Part shown: one piece after another, positions 35,264 to 47,103 of the stretch
How positions within the stretch are numbered: the stretch's first letter is position 1
Layout: the number at the start of each line of letters is the position of its first letter
Made by a program: the position numbers and the translations under genes
The notes under the pieces: generated by a model
The model's database searches: none
What the model saw: only the letters and a program-made list of their open reading frames with translations
Told to the model about the DNA's origin: nothing
Assembly (NCBI GenBank): GCA_941918925.1
Contig: OW799236.1
Coordinates: forward strand, 13,491,474-13,555,473
Direction of reading: 5' to 3'
DNA from: Phyto melanocephala
Taxonomy: Eukaryota > Arthropoda > Insecta > Diptera > Rhinophoridae
DNA length: 64,000 nt

Positions 35264-35977
35264 CCGGGCAAAACATAGCAACTTCACCAAAAAGATGTAT
35301 GCCAAGGCGAACTCAATATCAGGGATGGAAAACTCTTTAAACATAACTAACTCAAAAAAGTAAATATCGATTAAATGTTATGTTGTTTTACATACAAATC
35401 GGTCTTGTTTTCTTCATATTTATTTTTTATTTTTCATACAACTTCAAATCAATTTAGATCTTTTTAGATTATAGGGGTCTTATTGTAATGTCCTCGGCAA
35501 CACTGTAACGATTTTGTTTAAAAAACCCAATTAAGAGTAAACTGCACAGTTACGACCATAACACAGGAGCACAAGACACTCTGTTACATTTCTTTGAACG
35601 CAATCAAATTTGACAATTGTGGAAATAAATATTGCTACGTGGAGACAACGGGAAACTTCATAACAACCTCACAACTGTATGCCAAGAAGAATTCAATACC
35701 AGGGATGGAAATAAATAAACAAATAAATAAATAAATAACTCCAAAAAGTAAATATCGGTTAAATGTTGTATTTTTCATACAAATCAGTCTTTGTTTCTAT
35801 ATATTTATTTTTGTTTTTTCATACAACTGCAAATTAATTAAAAACTTGAAGGGGTTTTATAGTAATTTTATATGCAACACTGTCACGGTGTTATTTAAAA
35901 AACCCAAGTGAGGTAAACTGCACACTATAATAGTGCACAGTTACGACCAGAAGCACAAGACATTCTGTTACATTTCT
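35217..35977 (+). repeat. Tandem duplication, 384-bp unit, two diverged copies
   Basis: Unit 1 (35217-35600) and unit 2 (35601-35977) keep a constant 384-bp offset from 'caatcaaattt.acaatt' at the start to 'ctgttacatttct' at the end. Each includes the right end of the 34865-35263 MITE ('ataaatattgctacgtggaga'), a 'cagggatgg' motif, 'aaaaagtaaatatcg.ttaaatgtt', and 'aaaaaaccca'. Substitutions and small indels show it is not recent. Confidence 0.7.
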
Positions 35978-36495
35978 CACCATTATGCAAAATGATTAAG
36001 CCAACCATAATGACAATAAATTTCCATAAGCCTGAAATAAGTTCATCTTGTTTTTTATGCTATTTTTTTTATAATTTCATACGTAAATAGAAATAAAAGC
36101 AAATTGTTAAAGTTGCCAGTATAATAGCGAAAATATTAATGAAATATTTTTTAATTTATAGAGAAAAAAAACTAAATGAGGAATATTTTGCGACGTTTAA
36201 GGAAATAATGAGAAAAAATGTAGAAAAGGTCAGTGAAGCCTTTCAAGACTATTACACTGGAAAATTTTAAAAATTATTTACCTTTAAGGCAAACCAGATC
36301 TATTTATCTTAATTAAAAATATGAAGAAATTTTGCCTTAACCCTCCGCTTACTTTGAGCAGATCCAACACAAGGCCCAGTAGTACTATTTGAAAAACATT
36401 TTGCGAAATATAGGTTGGATTAAAGGATATGCAGCAAATGTAAATGGTGTAATGCATTTGAAATTTGTCTATTTATTAAGATTTTAATTATAATC
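35978..36495. other. Unassigned AT-rich sequence
   Basis: No gene or delimitable repeat seen. Confidence 0.35.
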
Positions 36496-36690
36496 GGGGT
36501 GCCCCGGTGGACTAGTAAGTAGAGTACTAGTCTGCTTGGCTGGGGGTTGCGGGTTTGATTCCCGCCAGAAACTCTGGTCTGTTTCACTACAACGGGCAAA
36601 TGGTCTTCTTTACTCAGCTCGGCTAATTAAATTAGAAAATAATTTACAATTGTATTGTAATAAAAATAAAGACATAAATAATAAATAAAT
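36496..36690 (+). mobile_element. tRNA-derived SINE
   Basis: The head (36496-36575) is tRNA-like: 'ggggtgccccggtggactag' leads into an A-box-like stretch, and 'gggtttgattccc' at 36551-36563 matches the pol III B box GGTTCRANTCC. About 60 bp of unrelated body follow, then an A-rich tail of 'aataaa' repeats to about 36690. The anticodon arm is not that of a functional tRNA, and the A-rich tail marks a SINE. The pol III promoter reading is firm for box B and weaker for box A. Confidence 0.65.
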
Positions 36691-36949
36691 AATTCTAATC
36701 GCAAGTTATACCTTAAATAAAAGTAGCACTAGTAGTTGTGGCTACAGACTTCATCTAGATAACAATAGGTCCATTGTAATTGTCCTATTTGGAAGAGGAC
36801 TGATATAAACAATATTTCGTAAGGAAATAACTGTGACTATGTTAAGGACTAGACATCCTCATGATTCTTATCAACCATTATGGTAGTACTTGTAGAATTA
36901 TATTTGTGTGTGTTACAATGAAATATAAAAAGAAAAAATTTGTCCATCA

Positions 36950-37260
36950 AGCACCGTCGCCCTGATGGGCCCAAAACCATTTTTTCATGGATCAATTCTT
37001 ATTACACAAATTTTATGTGAATTTCTCTTAGAATAATCCTAACGTTCCAACGAAATCTTAGTGAAAAGGAAGGGGGTACCCCCCATACAAAATAAATGCT
37101 ATTTTTCTTATATTTATATGCAGAACAACAATAGTGAGACACACTAAATTTTATGTGGATAACTCTTAGAACAAACTACATGTTCCAACAAAATCTTGGA
37201 GTTGCAGAAGTTTGTTCCTGCAAAATTTAAATAAATACATTGCATTGAAGCATGTAAAAT
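36950..37260 (+). repeat. Two diverged ~126-bp direct repeats
   Basis: 'aaattttatgtgaatttctc.tagaataa...gttccaacgaaatcttag' at about 37014-37070 recurs as 'aaattttatgtggataactcttagaacaa...gttccaacaaaatcttgg' at about 37148-37200. Their origin is unknown to me. Both lie in non-coding sequence. Confidence 0.45.
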
Positions 37261-37497
37261 AATAGTTAGAAGGGGACAATAAAAAAAAAATATGTTCATG
37301 TGCTTACGACAAAAGTTTTAAATCCATTATTTTATGCCATGTTCATATGGCAATATGAACCACTAGGTTCGCTCTCTGAATCTCGATGACGAAAATTGGT
37401 GTTCAGACAATTGTCCTTGTTTCATTCCTTTTACAAATTGAAATTTGTTTTACTATTTTTTTTATTTAAATATATATACGTAAACATTTACTTCAGC

Positions 37498-37797
37498 GCA
37501 GTTTTGCTGAAACCAAATTTTATCCAGATCCATGCAGTCCAAATGAGGCGACATGAACTCCGTTATCATGTTCCTGTAATAAATTCCGTTTGCAATTACT
37601 TAAATTCCGGCCTTATCTTCAAAAAGGTAAGATCCAGTTGCGCCGCTCTCCCAAAACTCTCACCAGACAGCTGCTCGTTGTGGATGCTTTTTTATCTCAT
37701 GAGTTTAAGTTGCTACTTTAACCATTGCAAGAATGGCCGGCGTTTTTCATGGTCTGCGGATTTAGGCTCCTCCATTGCCGTAACCAGACCATTCTAG
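37498..37797 (-). pseudogene. Mariner-like transposase fragment
   Basis: Read on minus, the first frame gives ADHEKRRPFLQWL, like the 'LKP.DH..RR.F..W' segment before the first catalytic Asp. After an internal deletion and slip it continues, with two stops, through FWESGATG, YLFEDKAGI, ANGIYYRNMITEFMS, LDCMDLDKIWFQQN, where the second catalytic Asp should be (now Asn). It then breaks off. The first catalytic block is deleted. The family resembles that at 24240-24940 but is clearly diverged from it. Confidence 0.7.
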
Positions 37798-38214
37798 AGA
37801 GGGTTCAGTGCACCCCAAAATTTAAAAAAAAAATTAAAAAGTCAAATATTTAAATTAAATATAAAAATTAATTATTTAAATACATAAACATTTAACTTAG
37901 CTTAGGGTTTTGCCCTCAAGAAAATTTTTTTAAGGTTTTGCCACCCCCAGAATATTTTTTTAAGCTACGCCAATCAGCTGCTTAGGTAGCTAAAGGTCTT
38001 TTGTCAGAATTCGCTGACAATAAGATATTGTCAACTATGTCGAGTTAGTGTTTTCAGATTTTCGGCATACTCCTTAACGTATTGTCCAAGTCGACACTGT
38101 TTAATTAAAAAGCTTGACCACTCTTTGGAATGGTTGACACATTAGGTTCTACAGTAAATTTTTAAGTTTACGATTAGTCTCAGCATAACTTTCACAATTA
38201 TATTGCTCTGTTCT

Positions 38215-38576
38215 TTTATAAAGTGCTCATCTTCTAAAAATCTTGTCAAATACAAATTTTCATTTAGTAAAAGAGAGAAAACTTAAAAAAAAAATCCAAA
38301 ACTAGGATGCCATCCAAAACAAAATGGCAGATATATAGATCGAATATATAGTAATTATTAATTTATCTTATTAAGCCTCATTAATATGGATACTGACATA
38401 AACCAGTTCCAAATCGAATATGATATCGTCAAAAAATGGCGTATCCTAGATTTCAGACAGTAAATACATTAAATCTTATATCTAGACTACATAACGATGA
38501 GATAATTTTTGTAATTTTAACATGCCTACATAAGTGGTTCAAGATTCGACATTGCCGAATATGGTACTCTTAAGTG
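38215..38576 (-). mobile_element. Helentron/DINE-1-like 5' fragment, subfamily 3
   Basis: On minus it starts ACTTAAGAGTACCATATTCGGC, continues with 'aatgtcgaatcttgaaccac' and two to three units with 'atggcatcc/gacgccatt' and 'ttgatatcatattcga'. The 3' half with the microsatellite is missing. Confidence 0.5.
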
Positions 38577-40830
38577 TTTATTTGAATGAAGCTTTATTCA
38601 ACCTTCTTCAGCTGTGGAAAAAAATATAACATCTAAAAAAAATATACTCCAAAATAAACGTAATTTTTTCCTTAAGTAAGGTTTTAAAATTGAGTTTTTA
38701 AGAAAAGCCAGTATGGAATGTTATTATGAACTTAAAATAAGGTGTGGTTCTGCTTCCCATATACGTAAGGCCCTGCTGATCTCTAGCGCTGGATAATTCC
38801 TTTAAGTTGTCTATTTACAGATTCACACATCAAGAAAAATTAAAAAAAATGTACTTTTGGCTTTGGTATTAAACAATTAACTTAAGTGTTCTTATTTGAT
38901 AATAAATTTTATTATATTTATGTATATTTGTTGCTTTTGCGTCATTAATAATGTATTTCAATGTTACGTATATCCTTTTTTATCAAATTTGATTACATTT
39001 AATAAGTCATAACAACTTTTCCATCTCTGATATACGAACTGGCCTTAACATAAAACATCCCCTCAAAAGTTGCTTCAAGGTGGATGGATATGCCTTGAGT
39101 TGCTTGTTGAATTAATTCGCCGTTTCATATACCTGTATGAATATGCCTTGGTGTGTTGATTGATTTGTGCAGGGATGGGAAATTAGATTCTTCTTCCGGT
39201 ACTAAACATTTTTTGTTATATGTTTGTTATTTTTTATCCTTTATTATGATTTTCCTAAATAAATATCATTTTTATAATCAAATAGTCGAAAATGAATTAT
39301 ATGACTATAAGAAATTTGCAAAAAGTTACTTTGTTGTAGCAATGCGTAAAGCACCTGTACATGCAATTTACAAAAAGAAAAAGGACTTGGTTGCAATCGC
39401 CGTACAATGTTTTTAATAAAAAAAAAAATTTCACAAAAATGTTTTAGTAAATACACATGGAAAAAAGTTGTGTTAAAATTATTGAAAAAAAAAAAATATT
39501 ATTTGTCTACCGAAAGCTAAATGATACAGTTTGAGTGAGAATTTTTAATCAAAATTTTTTTTTATAAAATCATGTAATTTGCTAAATTTTTAGAGTGTAG
39601 CAATTTACTTGTATATTAGTACTAGACGTTTAAACATATTTTTGTCATTTGACTCGAAGCATTTTAAAAAATTAAAAAATTATTGCAATTACTTACTGAA
39701 ATTGCAGCCTACTTTCATATTCCAAAGTCTTTTTTTTTACTTTTTTCAATTCTCTTCCTTAAAAAAAGCAATCACCTTAAGGGACTATTTTCTATTTGCC
39801 ATATAATAAACGCAGTAATGAAACAAAAGAAACACATCTGTTCAATACGTGAGTAAAATTGTGGGTAATTTTATTTAACTTGTTTTATTTTTTCTTAATC
39901 AAATACCTAAAAACCTTAAAAATTAAAAAGGAAAAAATTAAAGCCTGATGAGCGAAAACACAAATAGACACGCTAAACCAAGTGAAGCTTTAAATTAATA
40001 GTTTTTTTTTTTTTTGTTGTACACAACAAAAAAGTTATTCATGTTACATACATAAATAATTACCAAGTATTCATAGCTTTAGTTATAAAAAAAATGGCTA
40101 GGAATTTATATTAGAACGAAAAAGATAAAAAAAAAATAGTTGAACGTAGTGAAACGAAACGAAAAATATAGCAAATCATAGATACACAGCCTGGCTTCGT
40201 TATATTGAGCGCAAGAAAAGCGACAAGATGAAAAAGTAGTTGAGCACGAGAAAAAAAAATGCTGGATAAATAAACGTATTTAAATCAAGTTAATGACAAA
40301 ATTCTAACCAGTTTTTCTGTGAGTATTATTTTCCACAGGGATTTTGATACGCAGAGATACTGTCGCTAGAAAAGTATAAGATTTTTTTATTAAAACTAAC
40401 CCATTGTGAACCACACAAGCATTAATTTTAACTGGAATTTTTAGTTAAACTAAACTTTTAAAATTTTTTTCTGTAAAAATGATGAAATAAGAAGTTTTTC
40501 CTCATTCTAATAAAGGGTAATTTTGAATCGTATGTAGGAAAATTTTTGAAACAAATTTTACACGGAATAGTTATATGCGATAAAAATATCAATAGAAAGT
40601 TTGTAAATGAAAGCTTTTCTTTTTGAAGGTTTTGTTTTTTAATTTTGAAAATTTTTAAGATTCTACTAAAAAGAAATTCATTTGTATGATTGTCTTTATT
40701 AGTCAGCTGATAATTTTTTCCTGCACTTATTTTAAACTTCAGCTGCCAAGGTTCATAATATCTCTGTCTCTTCTCTTGTATATTGCAAATGTCAATCTTT
40801 CCATTAGGAGTTCAAGGCACAAGGAGTTTA
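38577..40830. other. AT-rich stretch with scattered decayed repeats
   Basis: I see no convincing gene; frames such as 39153-39416 and 39609-39806 look like chance. A 'ccatctctg' at about 39020 and 'cagggatggg' at about 39172 may be hAT-type ends. A hairpin of 'ttttttgttgtacacaacaaaaaa' type is at 40008-40031. 40700-40800 is homologous to 55140-55240 (see findings). Confidence 0.35.
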
Positions 40831-41011
40831 AAGGAGTGTATCGAAAAAATTTGTTGTTGCATAAAGTTAAATAAATCTCAAATCGTGCCATATAGAAACT
40901 CTTTAAAATAAGCAAATTTATTGGCATATTGTACAAATTTATTTTACATTTAAATCTTAATTTATTATTTCGTATTTATAAAATTATCGACTTTTTCCGG
41001 AAGTCCTTCCA

Positions 41012-41420
41012 TTAAAGATTTTTTTCTGTTACCTTTTCGGAGGTCCATCTACACTTAAAATCGGACATGTTCTGAGAAACCTTCCCTGTGTTCTTCGATT
41101 CCTTTTTTATAAAAAGCCCAGTACCTTTCCACAGGCCTAAGTTCTGGACAGTTAGGTGAATATGCCTCTCGTGGTACAGAAATGACATTATTTTTTGAAT
41201 ACCACTCATGTGCCTTTTCTCCATAGTGACAAGATGCAAAATTAAGCCAAAAATATGTAGGCACTTGGTGCTGTCTTATAAAAGGTAAAAGTCGTTTTTG
41301 TAGGCACTCCGTGATATAAATTTCTGTGTTTATCGTTACTGATGCCACAAATGCTTGGCTTCATTTGCCACAACTGCAAATAGCTTGCCACACGAGAAAT
41401 TTCTTATTGAATTTTGTTTG
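41012..41420 (-). pseudogene. ITmD37E transposase, second half
   Basis: It resumes as KKFLVWQAICSCGK, then a stop, TINTEIYITECLQKRL, and YFWLNFASCHYG. The expected WPDLASCHY has L for P and N for the second catalytic Asp. The third acidic residue is the Glu of LRPVERYW. Counting from the mutated Asp position, 37 residues lie between, which defines the DD37E spacing. The end slips frame and finishes as WTSEKVTEKNL at 41012. The enzyme is dead through a catalytic substitution, stops and the insertion. Confidence 0.85.
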
Positions 41421-41421
41421 T

Positions 41422-42226
41422 TTTTATACCATTCACACAGTGAACAATTTTCATTTCCGACCCCATAAAGTATATATTTTCTGAAAGCTTATAAATAGGG
41501 GAGTCGATTAAGCTCTGTCAGTCTGTCCGTCTGTCTGTCTGACCATCTGTCCGTTTGTATGTTGAAATCAACTTTTTGAGGCCCCCCGACATCGCTTAGA
41601 CCCGGGTGATGTATTAAAATATTAGAAATATTCGGGAATAGATCGGTATTAAAAATCAGAAACAACGGTACATAAACAACTGGGATATGAGCAGAAACCC
41701 ACGACCACCTCGATTTTTTTTTCACAAAAATATCATTACAACGACAACATACATACATACAAACGTGTATACTGCTAGAGTAAACATGGCATCGAATCCC
41801 AGCTGAACCAAACAAATTTTTTTTTATTTTTTTATATTTTTTTTAATTTTTTTTTTATTTTTATTTAATATAATATTAATATTTTTATTATTATTTTTTT
41901 TAATTTTTTATATTTTTTATTTTATATTTATTATTTATATTTAAAAATTTTTTTTTTAATATTTTTTAATTTATTTTTAATTTTTTTTTTTTTCTTTTAT
42001 TTTATATATTATTTATATTATTGTTAATTTTTTTTTTTAATTTTTTTTTTTTATTATTTTTTTTAACATACATACGTAAACTTATAATTTTACATCGGGA
42101 TGTTTTTATATGTATGTACGCATTTCATATGAGATGAATAGTGACACAAACAATTGTGATTGCATGACTACACGTTGTGAAGGGTATATAAGATTCGGCA
42201 TGGCCGAATATAGCACTTTTACTTGT
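41422..42226 (-). mobile_element. Helentron/DINE-1-like element inside the ITmD37E transposase gene
   Basis: A complete copy: 3' hairpin 'tataccattcacacagtg' at the left, the 'ccccataaagtatatatttt' block, the GTCY microsatellite at 41518-41565, 'cgaggtggtcgtgggtttct' reversed, homopolymer core and the ACAAGTAAAAGTGCTATATT terminus at 42226. It is the same subfamily as 10031-10911. Coding homology of the host continues directly on both sides. Confidence 0.85.
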
Positions 42227-42640
42227 CTTTGAACTCTTCCTGAACATTACCTCTTTCATCAGCAACATAAAAATCTTGGCCGGGAAGTTGAGAAAAATCT
42301 GCCAGTACGTATGTTTCGTCATCCATTACATAACAGGTGTATTTTCTTTATAAAATCTGCCATCAATATTTTCGCTTGTTTGTTTGCTTCTAAGTTCTTT
42401 ACCGAATTGCGATCTGGAACTTTTTATGTCTTCAGCCCAGCATAAGCTTTGGCCCTTTGGACAAAACTATTAGAGCATTTTACCATACGCGCTGCTACTT
42501 CTTTTACCTTACCAATAGCCCTTTTATATTTCCTGATCCAGGTTTTCTTTCAATGCTCTGGTCTTCCTTATACCGTTCAATGATATTTGAAACAGTTCGA
42601 GGTTCAACTTTCAAATTTTTTGCTATTTTTTTTTAAAGTC
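42227..42640 (-). pseudogene. ITmD37E transposase, N-terminal and first catalytic part
   Basis: The first readable block is PRTVSNIIERYKE (helix-turn-helix region) followed by SIERKPGSGN. After several stops and slips comes YVMDDETYVLADFSQLPG, where the VMDDET motif holds the first catalytic Asp. The fragment then runs to VQEEFK, where the Helentron-like insertion cuts it; it resumes at 41420. Confidence 0.75.
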
Positions 42641-42842
42641 CATGACGGATTTTTTTTTGAAAAGTTTTAATTATATTTTCACCTACTTTTTTTTAAGCAG
42701 TCAATTTTGATCGTAATAACAATTGAAAATCAATGAGCTTTAAAATAAAAGAATCTAACGTGATAAAAAAAAATTATTTAATACACGAGTTGAGTTTTAT
42801 TTAACTTAATGCAACTACATATTTTTTTCGATACACTCCTTA

Positions 42843-44390
42843 GTGTATTCTTTTCTAAAATTAAGTTCACATGTAGGAAAAGTAGGTGAAGTTCGGAGAA
42901 GTATAGAAAACAAGAGGTGAATGTGGTATTCTCATGCGGTAGCGAGATATGTTGACCAATTCTTATATATGTCTTTTAAATACGTGTTTCGCTTAGAGCA
43001 CAAGCGAATATGAGCGCTTGAATCCCTTTTGTGAAAAACATTAATTTTTTTGCACAAAACACCTTGGATAATTTCCCTGTAGTGCTTTCCTTTGGTACTT
43101 CATACTTCCAATTAGGACATCCTTTACTATGTCCTATTGCAAATATGCTGCAGCACTATCTTAACATATTCCAGGAGATACTTACATGTTACGCCTCAAT
43201 CCTCACCTACTTTAATTAGTATTTAATTTTGAAAAACGTTTCGTGTACCATTTAAATTATATCCTTGTCCTTATTTGCATCACAGAGTAAGCAGTTTTTA
43301 ATGGTGACAGTTTGCTAGGAACTAAACCACAAGTAGCTCTGCAGTCTTATACACTTTGCTTTTAATGGGTTAAAAGCATACACTAGAGCTTTACAAATAT
43401 AATGCAATTTATTTCTTTTGCAACAAGTTATTAAAGAAAGTGACTTCTTATATTATTTTTTTAAATAAATATAATTTTCTTTAAGCTAAAGTATTTTTTT
43501 TTTTCTTAATTTCTCTCAAAATTTCAATCTCAATACATCACCGAACTCCTGGCATTTCGAAATTAGCACTCATATTTCTAGCTGTAGTAATCATCATAGC
43601 ATTCCAATACATTTCACAGAGCACCACAAATCTCTAGAGTCAATTCATTGCGTGCACACATACACACATAGTAACATTGTTCTAAATGCTATTGCACCAA
43701 TAAATCCTCTAATTCAATTTCGTTGGATGCATCATCACCATCAAAAACAACAGCTACGGCTGAGTGTGATGTTGCTGATAAAGTGACCGAGAAAATTAAA
43801 AATGCCAACAAAAATTTGTAGTATGAACTTTATGTTGGTCGACTGAAAGTGTGAACTTTTAACACTAAAAACGGGAATAGAAAATCTCTAACGCAACATG
43901 TGGCTTAAATTGGTTTTACCAATGAAGATGCTTTTAATGAATTGCTGTAGCTTAAACAGCTTTTCAACTGATGTTTTAAATAGTAGAAATACAAATATGA
44001 CACATTTCCTAAGTTCAAGTTATTTACAACAATTCCTTATCTAACATAAAGGCTTCGGAATATTTAAAAAAGTGTTAGAAATGTATAAAAATAAGTTTTT
44101 TTATCATGAAGATCTATTAGTATGTAGGTCTTCAACAGAGCTAAAGCTTTATTTCAATTTTTCAAGTACTAATGCAGTTGCTTTTTAGTATTAGTATAGT
44201 TCTAAATCAGCTAAAGTTTACTTATAAGTTGCAGTTACAATTTAAGATCTATTTTATTTAGGATTGATTTGATCTGTAATTCAATGCCATTTTTGTTCTA
44301 GCTTAGTTCCTGTTTAAGTCTCGAGAAGAACTAGTATAACTTAACATTAATAAAAAATAAAATTTTATTTTTATTATTATTTATTTTTAT
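42843..44390. other. Unassigned sequence
   Basis: No convincing gene. The frame 43031-43219 has no recognisable motif. The remainder is AT-rich with short homopolymers. Confidence 0.35.
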
Positions 44391-44874
44391 ATTAGCCAAG
44401 CCCGGCGCGCGTTGCTACGCCCCTTAATAAATAAAAATAAATTCTTAATTTCATTTGAATATTAAGTGCAAGAAGATAAAAATTAAAAGTTATGACAGCT
44501 CAATATGTGTTTAAAGTTTCAGAAAAGTCGGTGAAGTTCACGTAGCTGAAAATGATAATTTTTTTATGGGCGTGACACTGCCCACTTTTCTAATTATGAA
44601 ATTGTATAGTCATAACAGCTGAATATGTGTGCAAAGTTTCAGAAAAATGTCGAGTGCAAGTACCTTAAAGTTATAACATTTTTTTAATGGAAGTGGCCCT
44701 GCCCACTTTTCTAATCACGAAATTGTTTAATCATGAGAGTTCAATATGTGTTCAAAGTTTCACACTCCCTGGAATGTGTACAACAACCAAATTTTTAGTC
44801 CGATCGGCTTTACGGTTTCTGAGTCTATAACTTACACACACAGACAGACAGAGTTTCTCTTTTATATATAGATT
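44391..44874 (+). repeat. Tandem-unit element ('atgggcgtgg' family), shorter copy
   Basis: The head 'gccaagcccggcgcgcgttgc' and tail 'acacacagacagacagagtttctcttttatatatagatt' match the element at 20448-21194. Only two to three internal units remain (starts near 44565 and 44688). Confidence 0.7.
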
Positions 44875-45949
44875 TCCCTCTATTTTTCTACTAGAAACAG
44901 TTTTTCGATGTCTATTACATTGTCCTTAAACAACTGCAAAATACATTAGCATACTTTTAGGAGTCACAATTTAACAACTGCTTTTAAAGGTTTACTTTCA
45001 TATGTAACCGGTGCCTAATGATCCCCGTAGTTAAATCTTTAACTACTTTAGTTTTGAACCAGTCATATAACTAGTTGTAACGAGGCTGTAGCATAGGTGA
45101 TACATCTTACAAACAAAAATCTTATTAATAAAAATTTAAAATAAAAGTATGTTGATGCAGTAGTTTGAGCGTGAAACTTCAGAACCAAAATACCCTGGTT
45201 AAAATCTAGGCAGAGAATAGAAAAACTACTTAGTGATTGTTGCTTGAATTGCTGGGTTAAATGCTTGTTAAATTTGTTTCAGTATGTGTGTGGTAAAGAC
45301 ACTCACTATCACTATCTTACAATAACTAGTATTTAAACTAGTATACAACTGTAGGCAAATTAACTTATAGGGCTCCTATGATAACTCAATATTAAAGTTT
45401 GATATATGAAAAATGACAAAGATTTAACTATTGGGATATTCAAAGGAACTAGTATAATTGTCTAAAAAACTATGAACCCCAGGTTTGATCCCTGACAGAG
45501 GACGAAAAAATTGTCATCATGGTGTTTCGACTTTTAAAAAATAAGGTTGTTTTAATCACCCTCCAGACATAATAAAATCCATCCAAGAAGTTCCCTGACA
45601 TCCTCCACTGGAAAAAGAGGATAACATTACGTTAAAAAGTCAGGCAGCCGCCAACCATACTACATCAAATACCCTGAGGGCGTTGTTTCTGGACAATGAC
45701 AGATGAATAGCAGCCTCATTATCTTAAGACCTGCTTCAATAGAGCAAACATCTAGTTGACTGGAAGAACAACCGATCAACAAAACTGACACAGGGCAGAA
45801 AAACAATAGACAGACAAATTTTTAAGTTTTGTTGTTGTTTTCAATACATCTTGAATCTTATGGCAAAATTTTTTGACATACGAAGATGCGAAAACAACTC
45901 ATATATAACCCACATATATTGATATGCTCCCAAGAGGGGTAATGAAAAA
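44875..45949. other. Unassigned sequence, possibly decayed transposons
   Basis: ACTAGT-containing segments at 45070-45450 recall 11580-12080. At 45813-45850 'acaaatttttaagttttgttg' and 'ttgttttcaatacat' are shared with the hairpin at 16597-16665. I see no gene. Confidence 0.35.
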
Positions 45950-46355
45950 ATCTTACTAATATAATAAATGTGAATGTTTGTATGTTTGGATATTTGTTAC
46001 TCAATCACGCAAAAACGGCTGAACGGAACTAAATGAAATTCAGCACATAGATAGATAACAACCAAGATTAACACATAGACTACTTTTTATCACGATAACC
46101 AGACGAAGTCGTTGGTAAACTCATCATCACAGCCTAAACGGGTTGTTTGTTTTGTAAAATTTTTATTTTTGTTGCAAGTTTTGATTTTCTTTTTTATTTT
46201 CAAATTCAAATTTTTAATTCAAATACATATGTAGGTATAATAAATGTGAATGTTTGGAAAAATTTTACAAACATATAAATAACAATCTAGGTTAATACTA
46301 AATCTTCCTTTTAGCCCTATAACTACGCAGACGAAGTCGCGGGCACAAGCTAGTA
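45950..46355 (-). mobile_element. Short interspersed element with 'gacttcgtctgcg' head and 'aatattag'-type tail
   Basis: On minus it runs from ACTAGCTTGTGCCCGCGACT through 'tcgtctgcgtagttatagg' to a tail 'aacattcacatttattatat' 'tagtaagat'. The last part appears twice (46236-46260 and 45958-45982), as does the 'gacgaagtcg' motif (46097 and 46331), so this may be a partial tandem dimer. Such head and tail motifs are widespread in insect non-autonomous retroelements. The exact class is not determined. Confidence 0.55.
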
Positions 46356-47103
46356 TTAAATATTTTTTACTATTTTTTTTCACAGAAAAATAATTGTCTC
46401 ACACGCCTTGGTATTATTGCCAGCTGTAGGTTTAAAAAATCAACTAATATTTCTAGCTGTTTTCAGCCTAAAATTGGGAGAGATAGCTCTGGTTACTGGC
46501 AAGGGCTCTTCGGAGTTTATGTGAGAAAACAATGAACAAAGCTCATAGAGGCAATGAAGTGGGAGCATCGGGCAAACATCAACATTTTAGGGCAGTATTA
46601 CTTGGTTGGCTATACGGCATATATCCGACTGTAGGCAGGGAGTTTACTTTGTATCTCCAAGTATGGTTTATTCGACTTAGTCGCTATATAATGCCATCCG
46701 CCTCGTAAAAAAACTTGGGTTAAGATAGTCCCGAACTCTTCAGGTGGCTGCTTATGCATAAATTGTTATTGTACAGAAGAATTTTGGGCGCAAGATACTT
46801 AACCTTGTGTTAACACCATTTTAAGATTTTCACTATTGGTACTGATGCTGACTTTAATCAAACCACACTCTCTGACCCCCACCCAAATTCAATTATAATT
46901 TGAATAAAGTTCACATCTAGCCCAATATTAAATCTATTCGCATACAAGTAAAAATAATTTTCTGATTCGATAAACTCTATACATACTCTCTTATTTTTTC
47001 ACTCGTTCTCCTATTCCCAACAAATTAGAAGTTTTCAAATTAAATTTCCTGTGTCTACGAGGTAGTTCTAGTACAATTTTAGTTTAAATTCACTTCGAAT
47101 TAA
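46356..47103. other. Unassigned sequence
   Basis: 46440-46760 is more GC-rich than its surroundings and could be a decayed element. I could not read a protein from it on either strand. Confidence 0.35.

Larger units (their letters stand above)
40831..42840 (-). mobile_element. ITmD37E-type Tc1/mariner element, with TIRs, interrupted by a Helentron-like insertion
   Basis: The left TIR (from 40831) reads AAGGAGTGTATCGAAAAAAT and the right TIR (to 42840), reversed, reads AGGAGTGTATCGAAAAAAAT. They stay alignable for about 50 bp ('gttgcat.aagttaaataaa'). TA flanks both ends (40829-40830, 42841-42842). Removing the inserted copy at 41422-42226 leaves about 1.2 kb, the usual size for Tc1/mariner. 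The coding remains are described in the two pseudogene entries. Confidence 0.8.

Noticed and set aside
36551..36563. Functional tRNA gene
   Set aside because: Only the B box is good; arms do not fold into a proper cloverleaf and an A-rich tail follows, so a SINE is the better call.
37396..37797. 133-aa plus-strand frame
   Set aside because: Antisense of the minus-strand mariner-like fragment; its apparent hydrophobic start is AT-driven.
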